Origin: Rhynchosporium graminicola
Taxonomy: Eukaryota > Ascomycota > Leotiomycetes > Helotiales > Ploettnerulaceae
DNA: 64,000 bases
Direction: 5' to 3'
NCBI GenBank assembly: GCA_900074885.1
Contig: FJUW01000005.1
Coordinates: forward strand, 712,242 to 776,241
The position numbers and the translations under genes were made by a program. Shown one piece after another: positions 10,611-23,900 of this stretch (its first letter is position 1; every line of letters starts with the position of its first letter). Below the pieces are notes generated by a model, which saw only the letters and a program-made list of their open reading frames with translations, did not search any database and was not told the origin of the DNA.

Positions 10611-13600
10611 ATGGCTCCACGCTCCACGCGCACGAGTGGCGCCGACACAGACACGTCAATGGTGGACGGCTCTGAACCCATCGGACAGTTACCAGTAGAT
10701 CCAATGGTATGTAATAATCCATGGTCCTGTGACAGAGGTGCAGGCTTGGTTTCCATGTGTAGAGTGCGTATATTGACTTTTGCTTTAGGAGGTCGACGAG
10801 ACACCAGACTTTACCGAAGACTCAGATACTAATCCCAACACGACTGCCAGCAGCGTTGTTGGCGATCCAGTGGATGGCCGAAAGAAACGATCACAGGCAA
10901 CTCTCCTCAGACGAAGTGTTTTCGGCAAGAAGCACGATGTTCTGGGTGAAAGCAAGGTACGGCACTGAAACCAGCAGTTGCCCACCAGCTTGGCAGGCTT
11001 TTTCCAGGATGCTAATATGGAACAGGAGGATGATACCATTCGACGCTTTCGGTACCTCCTAGGCCTGACCGACCTCTTCAGACATTTCATCGAGACCAAC
11101 CCCAATCCCCGAATCAAGGAAATTATGGTTGAAATTGACCGCCAAAATGCGGAGGCAGAGAAGGAAGTCAAGAAGGGCAAAAATAGGCAAGGCGGTGCTG
11201 CTGTCGCGGGACGGCGAAGAACCGAGGCTGAGGAAGATGCCGAGCTGTTGAAGGACGAGAAGGCTGGAGGTTCTGCGGAGACGGTCTTTCGAGAGTCGCC
11301 AGGCTTTATCCAGGGTGGTGAGATGCGAGATTACCAGGTCGCAGGGTTAAACTGGCTGGTCTCGCTCCACGAGAACGGTATCTCCGGTATATTGGCCGAT
11401 GAGATGGGTCTTGGGAAGACTCTACAGACCATCTCCTTCCTTGGCTACCTGAGACACATCATGGGTATCACCGGCCCTCATTTGGTTGTTGTGCCAAAGT
11501 CTACACTTGACAACTGGAAGAGAGAATTCGCCAAGTGGACCCCCGAGGTTAATGTGCTGGTTTTGCAGGGTGCTAAGGATGAACGCCATGCCCTCATCAA
11601 CGAGCGTCTTATTGATGAGAAGTTTGATGTTTGCGTTACGAGTTACGAAATGATCCTCCGAGAGAAATCTCACTTGAAGAAGTTCGCATGGGAGTACATC
11701 ATCATCGACGAGGTAAGATACCCTGTATGATCTCGAGAAACATTTATGCTAATTTGACAGGCCCATCGTATTAAAAACGAAGAGTCCTCTCTAGCACAGG
11801 TCATCCGTGTTTTCAACTCTCGTGGCCGGCTTCTGATTACTGGCACACCATTACAGAACAACCTCCACGAGCTTTGGGCGCTTCTCAACTTCTTGCTCCC
11901 TGATGTTTTCGGAGAGTCGGAGGCCTTTGACCAGTGGTTCTCAGGCGAGGGCGTAGACCAAGACACTGTTGTACAACAGCTTCATCGTGTTCTTCGGCCT
12001 TTCTTGCTCCGTCGTGTCAAGAGTGATGTCGAAAAGAGTTTGCTCCCCAAGAAGGAGATCAACCTATATATTGGAATGTCTGATATGCAGGTGAAGTGGT
12101 ACAAGAAGATTCTCGAAAAAGACATCGATGCAGTCAATGGCGCAGGGGGGAAACGCGAGTCTAAGACCCGTCTACTTAACATTGTCATGCAGCTACGAAA
12201 ATGCTGCAACCACCCGTATCTCTTTGAAGGTGCCGAGCCTGGTCCCCCATACACAACCGAAGAGCATATCATCACCAACGCTGGCAAGATGGTCATGCTT
12301 GACAGACTGCTTGTTCGTCTGAAGAAGCAGGGCAGCCGAGTGCTAATTTTCTCCCAAATGAGCAGATTGCTTGATATTCTCGAGGACTACTGCGTCTTCA
12401 AAGAGTTCAAATACTGCCGAATTGATGGCGGTACTGCTCACGAAGACCGAATTTCAGCTATTGATGATTACAACAAACCAGGTTCTGAGAAATTTGTCTT
12501 TCTCCTGACAACTCGTGCTGGTGGCTTAGGTATCAACTTGACTAGCGCGGATATCGTCGTTCTTTTTGACAGCGATTGGAATCCCCAAGCAGATCTGCAA
12601 GCAATGGATCGAGCTCATCGTATCGGTCAAACAAAGCAGGTTGTCGTCTACAGATTTGTTACAGAAAATGCCATCGAGGAGAAGGTCTTGGAACGAGCTG
12701 CGCAGAAGCTCCGACTTGACCAGCTGGTCATACAACAAGGCCGGGCTCAGACTGCAGCAAAGGCCGCTGCTAACAAAGACGAGTTGCTCAATATGATTCA
12801 ACACGGTGCTGAAAAGGTTTTTGCGTCTAAGGGCCCTACTGGAGTTCTTGCAGAGGGCGCTGAACTCAACGACGATGATATCGATGAAATTCTGAAGCAC
12901 GGCGAAAAACGTACGGCAGAGCTTAATGCTCGATATGAAAAGCTCGGGATAGACGATCTACAAAAGTTCACATCCGAATCTGCCTACGAATGGAACGGCC
13001 AAGATTTCACGAGCAAGAAGAAGGAAATCGGCATCAATTGGATCAATCCCGCTAAGCGTGAGCGGAAAGAGCAATCATACTCCATGGACAAGTACTACAA
13101 GCAGGCCCTTAGCACCGGGGGCCGAGTTGCAGATTCTAAGCCAAAGGCTCCTCGTGCCCCTAAGCAAGTCACTGTTCACGATTACCAGTTCTTCCCCGGC
13201 ACACTTCGAGACCTACAAGACCGCGAGACTGCTTACCATCGAAAGGTAATTGGGTACAAGATCCCTATTGCGGAAGGCCCGGAAGATGCTCTCTCCGATC
13301 GGGAAGCCGAGCGCGCCTTAGATCAAGAAGAAATTGACAACGCGACGCCACTCACAGAAGAGGAACAAGAGGAGAAGGAAGCCTTATCCCAGCAAGGCTT
13401 TGCCGAGTGGAACCGTCGGGACTTTCAGCAATTCGTTAACGGCTCCGCGAAGTACGGCCGCAAGGACTACGATGCGATTGCCGATGAAGTCGACAGTAAG
13501 AATGCGGACGAAATCAAGGAGTACGCAAAGGTCTTTTGGCAACGCTATACGGAGATCGCAGATTACAGCAAGTATATCAGCTTGATTGAAGCCGGGGAGG

Positions 13601-14244
13601 AGAAGACTCGCAAAATGGAGCATCAACGTAAGATGTTGCGCAAGAAGATGCAGCAATATCGAGTGCCACTACAGCAGCTGAAGATCAACTACTCCGTCTC
13701 CACGACAAACAAGAAAGTTTACACCGAGGAGGAAGATAGGTTCTTGTTAGTATTGCTCGACAAGTACGGCGTTGACAGTGATGGACTTTTCGAGCGTATT
13801 CGTGACGATATCCGAGACAGTCCACTATTCAGATTCGACTGGTTCTTCTTGAGCAGAACTCCGGTAGAGATTAGTCGCCGATGCACTACTCTTCTCACCA
13901 CTGTAGCCCGCGAATTTGAGGATGCTTCTGCGCCAAAGGCCAATGGAACTGCAAATGGCAAGGCGAAGCGCGAACCGGAAGACGATGAGAATGATGAGGA
14001 TAGTGTTTTAGGAATGGCACCAGCTAAGAAGAAGTCCAAGAACGGTGTTAAGGTATGCTTAATTTCCTCTTGACCAATATACATCACTGACATTTTTCAA
14101 TAGAACAAAGCCCTTGACAACGTTCGCTCCGGTGCTGGTAGCAAAGCCACTTCCGCTGCCCCGTCTTCAAGAGCATCCAGTGTCATGTCTACAGCTTCTA
14201 CTCCTCCAATAACCAAGGGCAAAGGCAAGGGCAAGAAGAAGTAA
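10611..14244 (+). CDS. ISW2: ISWI-family chromatin-remodelling ATPase
   Basis: Five exons (10611-10706, 10789-10956, 10978-11712, 11761-14052, 14104-14244) give 1143 aa. The protein slides and spaces nucleosomes using ATP in the nucleus. The SNF2 ATPase N-lobe has DEMGLGKT (Walker A, about residue 228-236) and a DEAH box split by the third intron (DE at the end of exon 3, AH opening exon 4). The C-lobe has [16 protein letters not shown] near 525 and the DRAHRIGQ motif. HAND, SANT and SLIDE follow from about 730 to 1060, with the SLIDE-like [17 protein letters not shown] segment. The tail is Lys-rich. Intron 2 (10957-10977) would be only 21 nt, too short for normal splicing; the join was chosen because it restores frame and sequence, so the true junction there needs RNA evidence. 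Isw1 versus Isw2 cannot be separated by eye; many filamentous fungi have one ISWI. Confidence 0.93.
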
Positions 14245-14800
14245 TAACGATGTCTAGATGTTTTTTCTTATAAATCTGTACCGGTAAAACTTTGGTAGGG
14301 GCGGGGCGTAGAGAACAATGGGCGCTATCATTGAATGGCGTTATAGATGGTCATTGTGGGAGGACTTCGTTACTCATTATGATATTGGAGTGTAGAATTC
14401 AGCATGTAACTCCAGTTGTACTTGAGAGGCAAAAAATGAATACATGGATTACTTTGAACTTGATTTTGGAGCGGGTGGCCTAATTTCTCCAATTGGTGTT
14501 CGGAGCTCCCCTCAGGTGAACTGTCAAAGATGCCAAAGAATTGTTGGAGACCCGCTAGATAATGCGCTTCCGCACAATGGAGATGTAATGATTTGAAGCG
14601 TAGTGAGTGGATCCAATCATGCCTCCTGTTGAGAGTTTCAAGCAATTTCATATCCCATTCCAGGTTGTTTACGAGATTCCCTGCCTCAGGCTTCTAGTCC
14701 CGCTCATCGAAATCCACTTCCGTCGTTCCTTCCCTAACCATCCACTCTCACACATTCCTGTTTCCCAAAACTCATCAAACACCCCTTGGGAAAAGTCCTC
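14245..14800. other. intergenic between ISWI and HAD genes
   Basis: Same-strand spacer holding the ISWI 3' UTR and the promoter of the HAD hydrolase. I see no convincing ORF or repeat. Confidence 0.5.
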
Positions 14801-16574
14801 ATGTTCTTGCAAAGGAGCCTCCTAAAACATATCGAGTCATTTCCTCTCTTTAGTACTTCCTCTATTTCACTCGTGCGGCACGCCAAGAGATCCCTCAGCA
14901 TGACGAATCCATTATCGAAAGAACCTAGGAGATTTGCTCCTCTCGGCATGAAAAGTAAGGATCCTGATATGGAGTTGGTAAAGTTGAAAGGCATTGTTTT
15001 TGATGTTGATGGGACTTTATGGTGAGCTACCTGTGTTTATTTTGTTCTCGTTTTTGGAATTTGTTGCGTTTTGATTGGTCTTTCTGGGTGTTGTGCTTTG
15101 GGATCGGAAGGCTTGTTGTTCTGTATAATTGAGATGGAGTTTGAGGGGGCAAGTAGTTTGTCTTATGAGGAGTTAAAATATGAGCGTGTGATATCAGATC
15201 TACATTTTCTTATTGGTTTGGACCTTTTTTTTCTGTTTCTTGTGTTGAATGTGTCTTGCACCTGTTATTTGAACACTATATGGCCCAGCGGCCAGTCAGG
15301 TTCCAACCACACATCCAGCATTTTTACTTCCAGTAGATGAGTGCATGAAGATGGTGGGAAAATGTGCTTCGTTACTTAGTCAGGAAATACTGAAGCATAT
15401 CTCCTCATCTCACCAAATGTCCAGAGGGGGTCACAAGGGTCTCAAATGAGGAGATACCCTACCTAGCTATAACCAAACACTCGTGTAAGAAGAGGAAGCC
15501 AGTGCTATCCCAACTCTTCCAACCAGGGAATTCGCCTCTTTAGTCCCTCTATATCGCTTGATCAACCTTCATAACTACCCCTTATCTAAATTCAACTAAC
15601 ACCCTTCAGCATGCCCCAAAACTGGATGTTTGGGCAAATGCGGTCCGCCCTCGAAATCCCCAAAAATGTCGACATACTCGACCATATCCACTCTCTGCCC
15701 TCTTCGGAACAAGATGCTGCTCAAGAGAAAATCCGAGCTATCGAACGTTCAGCTAGTTCGTATTGTCATCTCTCCTCCCTCCACATGACTCTCCTGTTCC
15801 AGATTATACATCATCCTTTTCTGAAGATATATTTGCTGTAAATGTTGATCGCTAAGTACCTCTCGGGCGCGAAAAGTGAGTTCCCAAGAAGCACAACCCG
15901 GTCTCGTGTCTCTGATGGAGTATCTTGAGACCAAGAAGATACCGAAGGGGATCTGTACGCGGAATTTCGATGCCCCGGTTACCCACTTGCTGGAGAAGTT
16001 TCTGGAGGGAAAGGAGTTCGGCCCTGTTGTTACGAGGGGTATGCATAGCTTCTTCTTCTTAATTGTCTTAGAAACAAGAGCTGTGCTCTTTCATCGGCTT
16101 CTCGGCTTCTCTGGTGTGCTACTGAGAGATTGGATGGGAGGCTCTTAAGTACTGATGTGTTGATCCAATTAGAGTTCAAGCCACCAAAGCCAAACCCAGC
16201 AGGGATTTTACACATTGCAAAAACATGGGGCTTCCTTAACAATGAAGGAGCAGGAGATGCCAGTCAGCTTATCATGGTTGGGTAAGTTCACCATCTCCAC
16301 TCCCTCTTCCTTCTCGCAATCAAGATTACACATCTCAACATCCCCAAACAGCGATTCAATAGACGATATGACAGCTGGCCACACAGCAGGCGCCGCAACT
16401 GTACTGCTAGTTAACGACGTCAACGCCCATCTCGCAGAGCACGAACACACAGATCTGATCGTATCCCGCTTAGATGACTTGATTGAGGTTTTGGAAAAGG
16501 GTTTTGTGGGCAGGATTGGCAGTGAGGAGGAGAGTAATACGAGAGAGGGCCGAGCACGTTTTGAGAGGTGGTAG
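14801..16574 (+). CDS. HAD-superfamily hydrolase, possibly mitochondrial
   Basis: Five exons (14801-15021, 15610-15755, 15877-16038, 16173-16281, 16352-16574) give 286 aa. HAD motif I is FDVDGTLC (nucleophile and acid/base Asp), motif II is in ICTRNFD, the Lys of motif III is in FKPPKPNP, and motif IV is GDSIDDMTAG. The layout fits a phosphoglycolate-phosphatase-like phosphatase; the substrate cannot be read from sequence. The first 35 residues are rich in Ser, Arg and Leu with few acids, like a mitochondrial presequence; a second ATG at about 14900 would remove it and give a cytosolic form. Intron 1 is 588 nt, several times longer than others here. Intron 2 uses a weak GTTCGT donor, chosen because only it keeps frame (Ala-Met-Ser). 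Confidence 0.87.
15398..15456. repeat. inverted repeat inside a 588-nt intron
   Basis: TATCTCCTCAT at 15398-15408 is the exact reverse complement of ATGAGGAGATA at 15446-15456, with a 37-nt loop. It lies in intron 1 of the HAD hydrolase and could form a pre-mRNA stem. Eleven base pairs may still be chance. Confidence 0.5.
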
Positions 16575-16952
16575 GAGTGAGGATGGTGTAAGGAGTTGAG
16601 TGGAGAGAGAGGGAGGAAGGTAGAGAGCGGCGGGGGAGTGTGGGGAGAAAGAGTACGTCTGATTCGTCTGTTTGTCCATAAACGCCAGCAGTAACGCCAT
16701 TTCCTAGACTACGTACTGCATCGTTGAGATACCCAGATTTCGTTCCTCCATCACATGAATTGATCGTGACATACATACATTTAGTGCTCATAAAAATATA
16801 AAAACAAAAGATAGAGCCTGGGATTTACCAGTAATGGTAGAGACGCCAGGGAGATGCTTTGCAGTGGCTCGCGAAGATTCTGGTGATGGCTGCGCAAAAA
16901 TTATGCAGAAAGATGGCACGGCATAGCATTAATGTTCTCTAGAAATCGAGAT
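16575..16952. other. intergenic, convergent 3' regions
   Basis: Tail-to-tail gap between the HAD hydrolase and the MAPKK. Its first part is purine-rich on the plus strand (GAGAGAGAGGGAGGAAGG near 16603). No gene seen. Confidence 0.5.
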
Positions 16953-18742
16953 TTAGTATTCGTAGTGGTTGGGGTTAGACCCGCTGGCCGGATATCCAGA
17001 TCCGTACATGCCGTTTCCAAACGTCGCTTGCCGTCTGCTCTCCTTTTTCACATCTCCATCTGGGGCATTCTCCTTCTTCGGGACAGGAGGAGGTGGTAAT
17101 GGTCCAGCCGGGGGAGCGGGCCGCATGGGCAGTGATGTCGTGGTAGAGAATGAAGTTCCGTTCGCACTCGAAGGGCCGTTGGAAGAGTTCTCTGGAACGT
17201 TGAGAGTCGTGACTTTGGGTACGGAGTTTGTGGTAGATACTCGAGGGCCGAGACCGGGGTGGTTTTGATAGGGAGCTCCTGTTGCGCGGCCGACACTGCT
17301 TGAGCCGTTCTTGATCGGTGATCTGTCACCGTAGTGGGGAGATGTGACTGCTGAACGAACGTCGCCTCCGCCGATTGGGATGTCACCCGATGTGGGAGTT
17401 GGTAAAGAATTTGAGAAATCGGGGGAATTCGTGGCATAGGCTGTGGTGGGTGAGTCGGCGGAGCGGAGGAGCTGTTGTGTAGATGGGGAGAGTTGAGGAG
17501 CGAGATGGGATTTGCGGTTGTCTTTTTCGATTAGACTGACAGCCCATTCCTTCAAGTCTACTGGGGTACGCTTAGCTGCTTGTACAAAGGGTTCGCGTTC
17601 CTACAAAGTGTTAGTGACTGGTTTGCGCTAGACAAACTTGCTGAAGCTGCTACTTACGAAAAGTTCTTGCGGCGTAGGACGTTCTTCTGGGGCCTTGGCC
17701 ATACATTTTTGTATCATATCCTCTAGAATCTGAGGGAAGGCTTCGCTCTTTGGAAGCTTTGGGGCTGGCTCGTAAACGATTTGCTGTAAAAGATCCAGAA
17801 TACCAGATGGTGCGCCATCTCCATCAGATAAGTGTTCGCTGGCATCGAATGGAAATTTACCAATGGCTAACTCCATAATCGACAGCCCGAAACTCCATAC
17901 ATCCGACTTCACCGTGTATTTCTGCCCCTGAATCCGTTCCGGGGCCATATATGTGGATGTTCCAACAAAGGTATCGGCCACCGAGTTGACCAGCTCTCCT
18001 GAGACACCAAAATCGCAAAGCTTGATTTGGCCCTTCGAGTTCACTAGGATGTTCGAAGGTTTGATGTCTCTGTGCATGATATGATGCTTGATATAGAGGT
18101 AAGTGAGTCCTCCAAGTGTTGCCTCTGCAATCTTGCCTAATACATCCACCCGCACCGGCCCAAAGATCCTAGAAATTCTGTCAAGAGAACTATAGCATGT
18201 TAGTGTTTATTCAAAAGATGTTCTTCTACTCTGCATACCCAACATCCATGTATTCCATGCACATAATAACATCATTGGTCTCGCTGAGAAAAGCCCCGTA
18301 GAAGTTGACGATATATTCTGAATTCGTATCATGCATGATCTGAAGTTCCCTCACGATTCTGCGGCGCATCTCTTCCTTAGCTTCAACATGAATGACCTGT
18401 TCGAAGCCATCCTGTTAGTGTAGAACACATGCAGCTCTGAATCATGTATCCTACCTTTCTTGCCATGACTGTGCCGGTCGCCATATGCCTAACTTTACTG
18501 ACGGTTCCTCCATTTCCATGACCCAAGTCCTTCAGGACTTCCAGATCCTCTCTCTTCAGGTCCAACTTGTATTCGATTCCGATCTCGAGCTGTGCTGTCT
18601 GTCTGGAATCGTTCCCGTTGCCGCCGGGAATCTGAAGGTCGCTCTCAGACGGCGCAACTGGTCGCGGGGCAGGTGCTGCCAATGCAAGGCCTTTAACATT
18701 CTTCCTCTTTAAGGTCCGAACAGAACCAATAGCGTCTGACAT
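16953..18742 (-). CDS. STE7: MAP kinase kinase, Ste7 type
   Basis: Four exons (18455-18742, 18239-18396, 17658-18189, 16953-17600) give 541 aa. It is the middle kinase of the Fus3/Kss1-type cascade (Ste11-Ste7-Fus3), which in filamentous fungi controls mating, hyphal fusion and host infection. Visible motifs: glycine loop GHGNGG near 74-79, catalytic Lys96 at the end of exon 1 (VMARK), HRDIKPSN with catalytic Asp190, DFG at 208-210, and the MAPKK activation segment with Ser218 and Thr222 in NSVADT, then APE. The last exon adds about 190 residues rich in Pro, Ser and Thr with PPPPVPKK near the end, a likely disordered docking tail. Start at MSDAIGS; the frame stays open upstream but without conserved sequence. 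Confidence 0.94.
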
Positions 18743-20906
18743 GCTGTCTATTTGTTCGGTGTGAGGTCTCCCAGACTCTATGCAAGATCTGGCGGGTAGG
18801 CGGGCGGGCGGGCAAGAGAAGGAAGAGGATGTTCTTTGACGGGCTTGTCGCAAAGGGCTGGTCTAATTTCGAAAGTTGCCAGTCCAGCAGACAAATAGAT
18901 CGTGGGATAGACGGTATTGGGCAGCACTGAACGTTCGTTCGCTGGCTGGCTGGCTGGCTGGCTGTTTGGCAATATTGGTTGTTTGGATGTGGGACAGGGA
19001 CGAAGCGTCAAATGAGGGGTGCCGATAGCAAGTTGTCAAGATCGTGATTGCGATGTGACTGCAAATGTGATGGTGCAGAATTCTGACTTGTGTAAATGCT
19101 AGGTAGTAAAAGAAGGGGATAGGAGAGTCAGGCAAATGATGGCTAGATAGGCAGGTAGGTGAGAGATAAATACGGGCTCAAATAGATATTAGTAGGTAGG
19201 TAGATAGATCAGTGCTGAGTCGTAGAGCAGCAGTGCGGTGCAAACAGACCCCCAAGACCGGGAAATCTTATCGGGGATTGCCCTCTACAGTACTGTAGAT
19301 ACCTAGTGGCGGGTCTATGTTGGTACAGTACCTACCCGCATTGCAGCGCTCCGTCCCTCAGCTTTCTTGTATCTGTCGGGATCAGGTTTGTAGACAGGTG
19401 TCGAGAACAAATGATGGTAGGATCATGGTAGTGTAGGGAAGGTGGCAATTGCGATTGCAACTTACGGTTGTACTTGCAGCCTTAGAAGCAGAAGGGCTCA
19501 ATGATACTCTAGCTCAAGTCAGGCCAATTCAATAGGTAGCACTGCACCGACTCGTATAGGTGTACAGAGACGGGTACGGGTAAGGACCATCCTGTGACAG
19601 CACTTGGGCGCAGGAGCTATTGTATTGAGCCTGGACGCTATTCCAGAACCAGCCATACAGCTAGCTACTCTACCCGTGGTTTGAATTGAACTTTAACTTA
19701 ACTGTCAACATCTCGTAAAGTGACAGGATGCAGAGCGCCAGCCAATACGGCGACTACGAGGACCATATGTAGATGGCGTTCATGTGGATGTAAACTAGAT
19801 ACTTAGAGAGGAGAATTCGCCAAATTAGGTCTCTTCAGATATGTAACACTTGGATGGTCTTATAACTCCAGGTCCGGGCATCTCTTCAAAACGGCATCAC
19901 ATCAAGCTCAAAGACTTGAGTTACGACGCCGAGCTTGAAGCGTTTCATTCAGGTCTGAAATATCTATGGGTCTACAAAGTCTCGTTCAACGTACCAGAGA
20001 TGGACCGTCTAGTACTTATAACAATCCACTAAATTCTCGGTCACGGCGAGAGTGTACACAAGTACGCCTCGGAAGATGCAGGTACAGGATCAGCCTAGAG
20101 CATGCATCGGTGACACGGCTGAGTCCAAGTCCAATATTGGAGTACTCAACCCTGCTCAAGTAACGCACTCGGGACCAAAGCAAAGTTAAAGCAAGCCATC
20201 GATTGTCGCTTAAATCATAATTTGTAAACAACCCCTCACACCTGCATGAGTCTCTGGTCTCCTCATATCCCCAATTCTCTTCTTTTAGGAGTCTATGAAC
20301 ACGAGATTTTGGAAGATAATTCAAGAGACTCCGAAACACTTGACTACTCGACAGTGACTAAATCGCCAACGCCCATTGATGATTCCAAAACTGCCTGGAT
20401 GCCAGCTGAGTTTTGATGACGGACTTGTGGCTGGTGAAGGACGAAGTAAGAGAGCTCACCTCCCGAATGCATTACAATACATGTTGAATATCGTGAATGA
20501 CTGCAAAATGAAACTTCTGTCAGCTTACTTTCTAGTTTAAATTGATCTCCGAGATGTTACCTTTTACGATGCTCAAACATATTCCCTTCTTTCGCGTGCA
20601 GGTTGTGGCTTGAGCTGTGGCTGAGCTGGATAACCAGTCACGTGACTAACTGCTCCCCGTGAAGTTGGTGTTAAGAAATATCTCAAGACAGAGCGACAAG
20701 TTCGTCACCCATAACTCCAGTGCTCTTCATTGCAGATTCACCTTGAGGGCGCTTTTACCTAGTCTAGTTCTCCTCCGTGTGGCAGAACTCAATCGTTCGC
20801 CGTACCTGCGATCTACTTACCTTCCGGAGTCCTCCAAATAGCTACTGTCTGCTGGGCCCTACGACTTCCTCACGTTACATAATACTAGGCAACGTCAGTC
20901 GCGAAG
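18743..20906. other. long divergent intergenic region, MAPKK / Spt6
   Basis: This 2.2-kb region separates the two divergent start codons and has no credible gene. It holds a GGCG-rich run near 18789-18812, a (GCTG)6 microsatellite at 18941-18964, and AGGTAGGTAGATAGATC near 19193. A GGTACAGTACC palindrome starts near 19322. Short ORFs on the minus strand upstream of the MAPKK could be uORFs. The length suggests complex promoters or a long MAPKK leader. Confidence 0.5.
18941..18964. repeat. (GCTG)6 microsatellite
   Basis: Six perfect GCTG units lie about 200 bp upstream of the MAPKK start codon, within its probable promoter or leader. Such runs are length-polymorphic. Confidence 0.9.
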
Positions 20907-23900
20907 ATGAGCATGCGAGACTTGATCAACGGGGAGGCGGAGCTCGATGACGAGGAGAATGATGAGTCTTTCGATGAGGAAACTGGGGAGGCTAGACCAA
21001 GCAAGCAACGAAACCCTGACCTCGACGATTCGAGCGAGGAAGAAGACGATGACGATGAGGAGGCAGCTCGCGCGGTATGTCGCAGGAAACAAGGCTAAAT
21101 GCCATATATAGGTGGCGAGTAACTTTACTGACAGTACATAGGTCCGGGAGGGTTTCATTATTGAGGACGATGAAGATGAAGACGACCTTGAGCAGCGTCG
21201 TCGTCGTCGCAAGAAGCGCAATCGCGCCGAGCGAGAGCAGGAAGAAGCTGCCTTAGATGAGGAGGATTTAGATCTGATTGGAGAATCAATTCCTGAATGG
21301 GAGCGCAAGACCGCCGCGCAGGTATGTCGCAGCAGAGCGCGTAATCTAATTTGGCTAACATATTACACAGCCAAAGCTCAAGCGTCTCAAGCGTGGACAC
21401 CGAGAAGATGTTGAACAACGTCGAGAACGTGGCCTGGATGAGATATTTTCTGACGACGAGGAAGTGGATGCTGGGCAGGATCAGGATCGGGGCTTCGCCC
21501 GGCAAGACCATCATCGGGTCGACGAGTTTGCGGATTTCATTGAGGAGGACGATCTCGAAGACGATGATGAGCGACAGAGACACCAGGAAGAGATGGAGGT
21601 GGCTCGACCACGGGAGAGGGGGTATGTTGGAGGCACAGAAGCTTCAGGTCTCGACAAGGACGCTTTGGATGACATGGAGGCTATCTTCGGAAACGGAGAG
21701 GACTACGATTGGGCATTGGCTCTTGAGGACGAGGCGGACATTCGAGAGGCTGGAGATCATAATCTAGAGCTGAAGGACGTCTTTGAGCCATCTCAACTAG
21801 CGGAGAAGCTTCTCACAGACGAAGATAACCAAATTCGATGGGCAGATGAACCAGAAAGATTCCAGCTGGATCGACTACCGTATAAGGGCCTGCAGATCAC
21901 GGAAGATCAGTTCAAGGAGGAAGCTCGTTGGATCACAAGTCTGATCTGGCCAAAGAAGCAATTACCCAGCGATTTACAGGCTCCATTCACCAGAGCTATC
22001 GGCAAGGTACTAGAATTCTTCGTGGTAGATGAGGTCGAGGTTCCTTATGTTTTCCAACATCGAAAGGACTACCTCATCCATGCCAAGAAAACCCGATCCC
22101 GCGATAATAATGACCAAGACGAGTTCGTTGTCAGTGCCGAAAAACTACTCAACCAGGACGACCTATGGCGCATTCTGGAACTTGATCTCAAGTTTCGCGC
22201 TTTAATTGAGAAGCGAAACGTTTTGGAGCGGACTTACAACAGTCTGAAGGTTGCAGGAAGTGTGGATGATGCCATGGTTGAGAATATGCTGCCCGTGGCT
22301 GTCACGATGGAAGAGTTACAAGATATCCAGGATTTTGTATATTTTCAGTACTCTTCGGAAATCAAAGATTTGGCTGCCACAAATGGTGATATCAAGGAGA
22401 AGCGTCGCCCGGGAGGAAAATCGACAATATTTGACCGAATCCGGAAAGGTAAGGCGTACAGTCTTGTCAGAGCCTACGGCATTACACCAGACCAGGTTGC
22501 TCAAAACGCCCTGAGAGAAGGACGGAAGCAGTACACAGAAGACTCATCGCTTACACCTATCGATCTCGCCGATTCTCTTACTCTCGACAGTGAGTTCAGC
22601 ACTGGAGAGCAAGTACTGTTGGCCGCTCGCCAAATGTTTGCTGAGGAGCTTTTTATGAACCCTCGGATGCGAAAGCACTTCCGCATGAACTACTATATGA
22701 TGGGTGTCGTGAATTGCCGCAGAACTGACAAGGGCTTGCGAAAGATTGATGAGCAGCATCCATATTACGAGTTCAAATATCTGAAAAATCAGACCTTCAG
22801 CGATATTGCCAATAAGCCGGAAATCTTCCTCAAGATGTTGAAAGCAGAGGAAGAAGGATTGATTGAGGTCAAGGTCAAAATGCAAAACGAGCAAGAATTT
22901 CGGAAGCAGCTCTTCTCTGAGTTTGCATCTGACAATTTCAGTGAGCTTGCTGATGCTTGGAATGATGAGCGACAGAAAGTTCTGGATCTAGCGTTCACCA
23001 AACTTGAGCGAGTAATTACCAAGGGCGTAAAGGAGAGCATGAGAACAGAGTGTCAGGATTCGGTTCTCAAAATTTGCCGGGAGGAATACTCGAAGAGACT
23101 CGACCAGGCCCCATACAAACCAAATGGAATGATGCTGGGTACGATTCCTCGAGTTTTAGCTCTTTCCAACGGCAACGGAGATCCAGCTCGTGAGCCTGTT
23201 GCCTGGGCGTGGGTCGAGGAAGACGGTCGCGTGCTAGAACATGGCAAGTTTGACAATCTTTCTCGGAACGAGAAATCTAGAGAGGACTTCGTAGAGCTTG
23301 TGCTTCGCCGGAAACCAGATGTTCTAGGCATCAGTGGGTTCTCGGTTGAAACTCACAAGCTCATAACGAGCCTCAAAGAGTTGGTTGAGGAGAAAGGCTT
23401 GAAAGGTGCTGAATTCGAAGATCCAGACACAGGCGCTGACCGAAGTGAGCCGCTCGAGATTGTAGTCGTCAACGATGAAGTTGCACGACTCTATAAGGAT
23501 AGCACCCGTGCTACACTTGACCATCCGGCGTTTTCTGCACTCACGAAGTACTGTGTTGCCTTGGCCAAGTATCTACAGAATCCGATGAAAGAATATGCTG
23601 CTCTCGGAAAGGACATAATTTCACTGTCCTTCCATCCAAACCAGCAACTCCTTCCCGAGGATAAGCTCCGGAAGCAACTTGAGACAGCCATGGTTGATAT
23701 GGTCAACCTCTGTGGGGTCGATATCAATGAAGCGATCGCGGACTCGTATACAGCTGCTCTACTTCCTTTCGTCTGCGGCCTCGGTCCAAGAAAAGCCTCA
23801 GCTGTCTTGAAGACCATAAATGCCAATGGTGGTGTTGTGAATACTAGAGACGAGTTGGTGGGCGATCCAGATAGCGGCAAGCTACCGGTCGTCGGCCCAC

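Noticed and set aside
20895..21308. 137-codon Ser/Arg-rich minus-strand ORF
   Set aside because: Antisense of the acidic N-terminal region of Spt6, where GAN codons read as Ser/Leu on the other strand.
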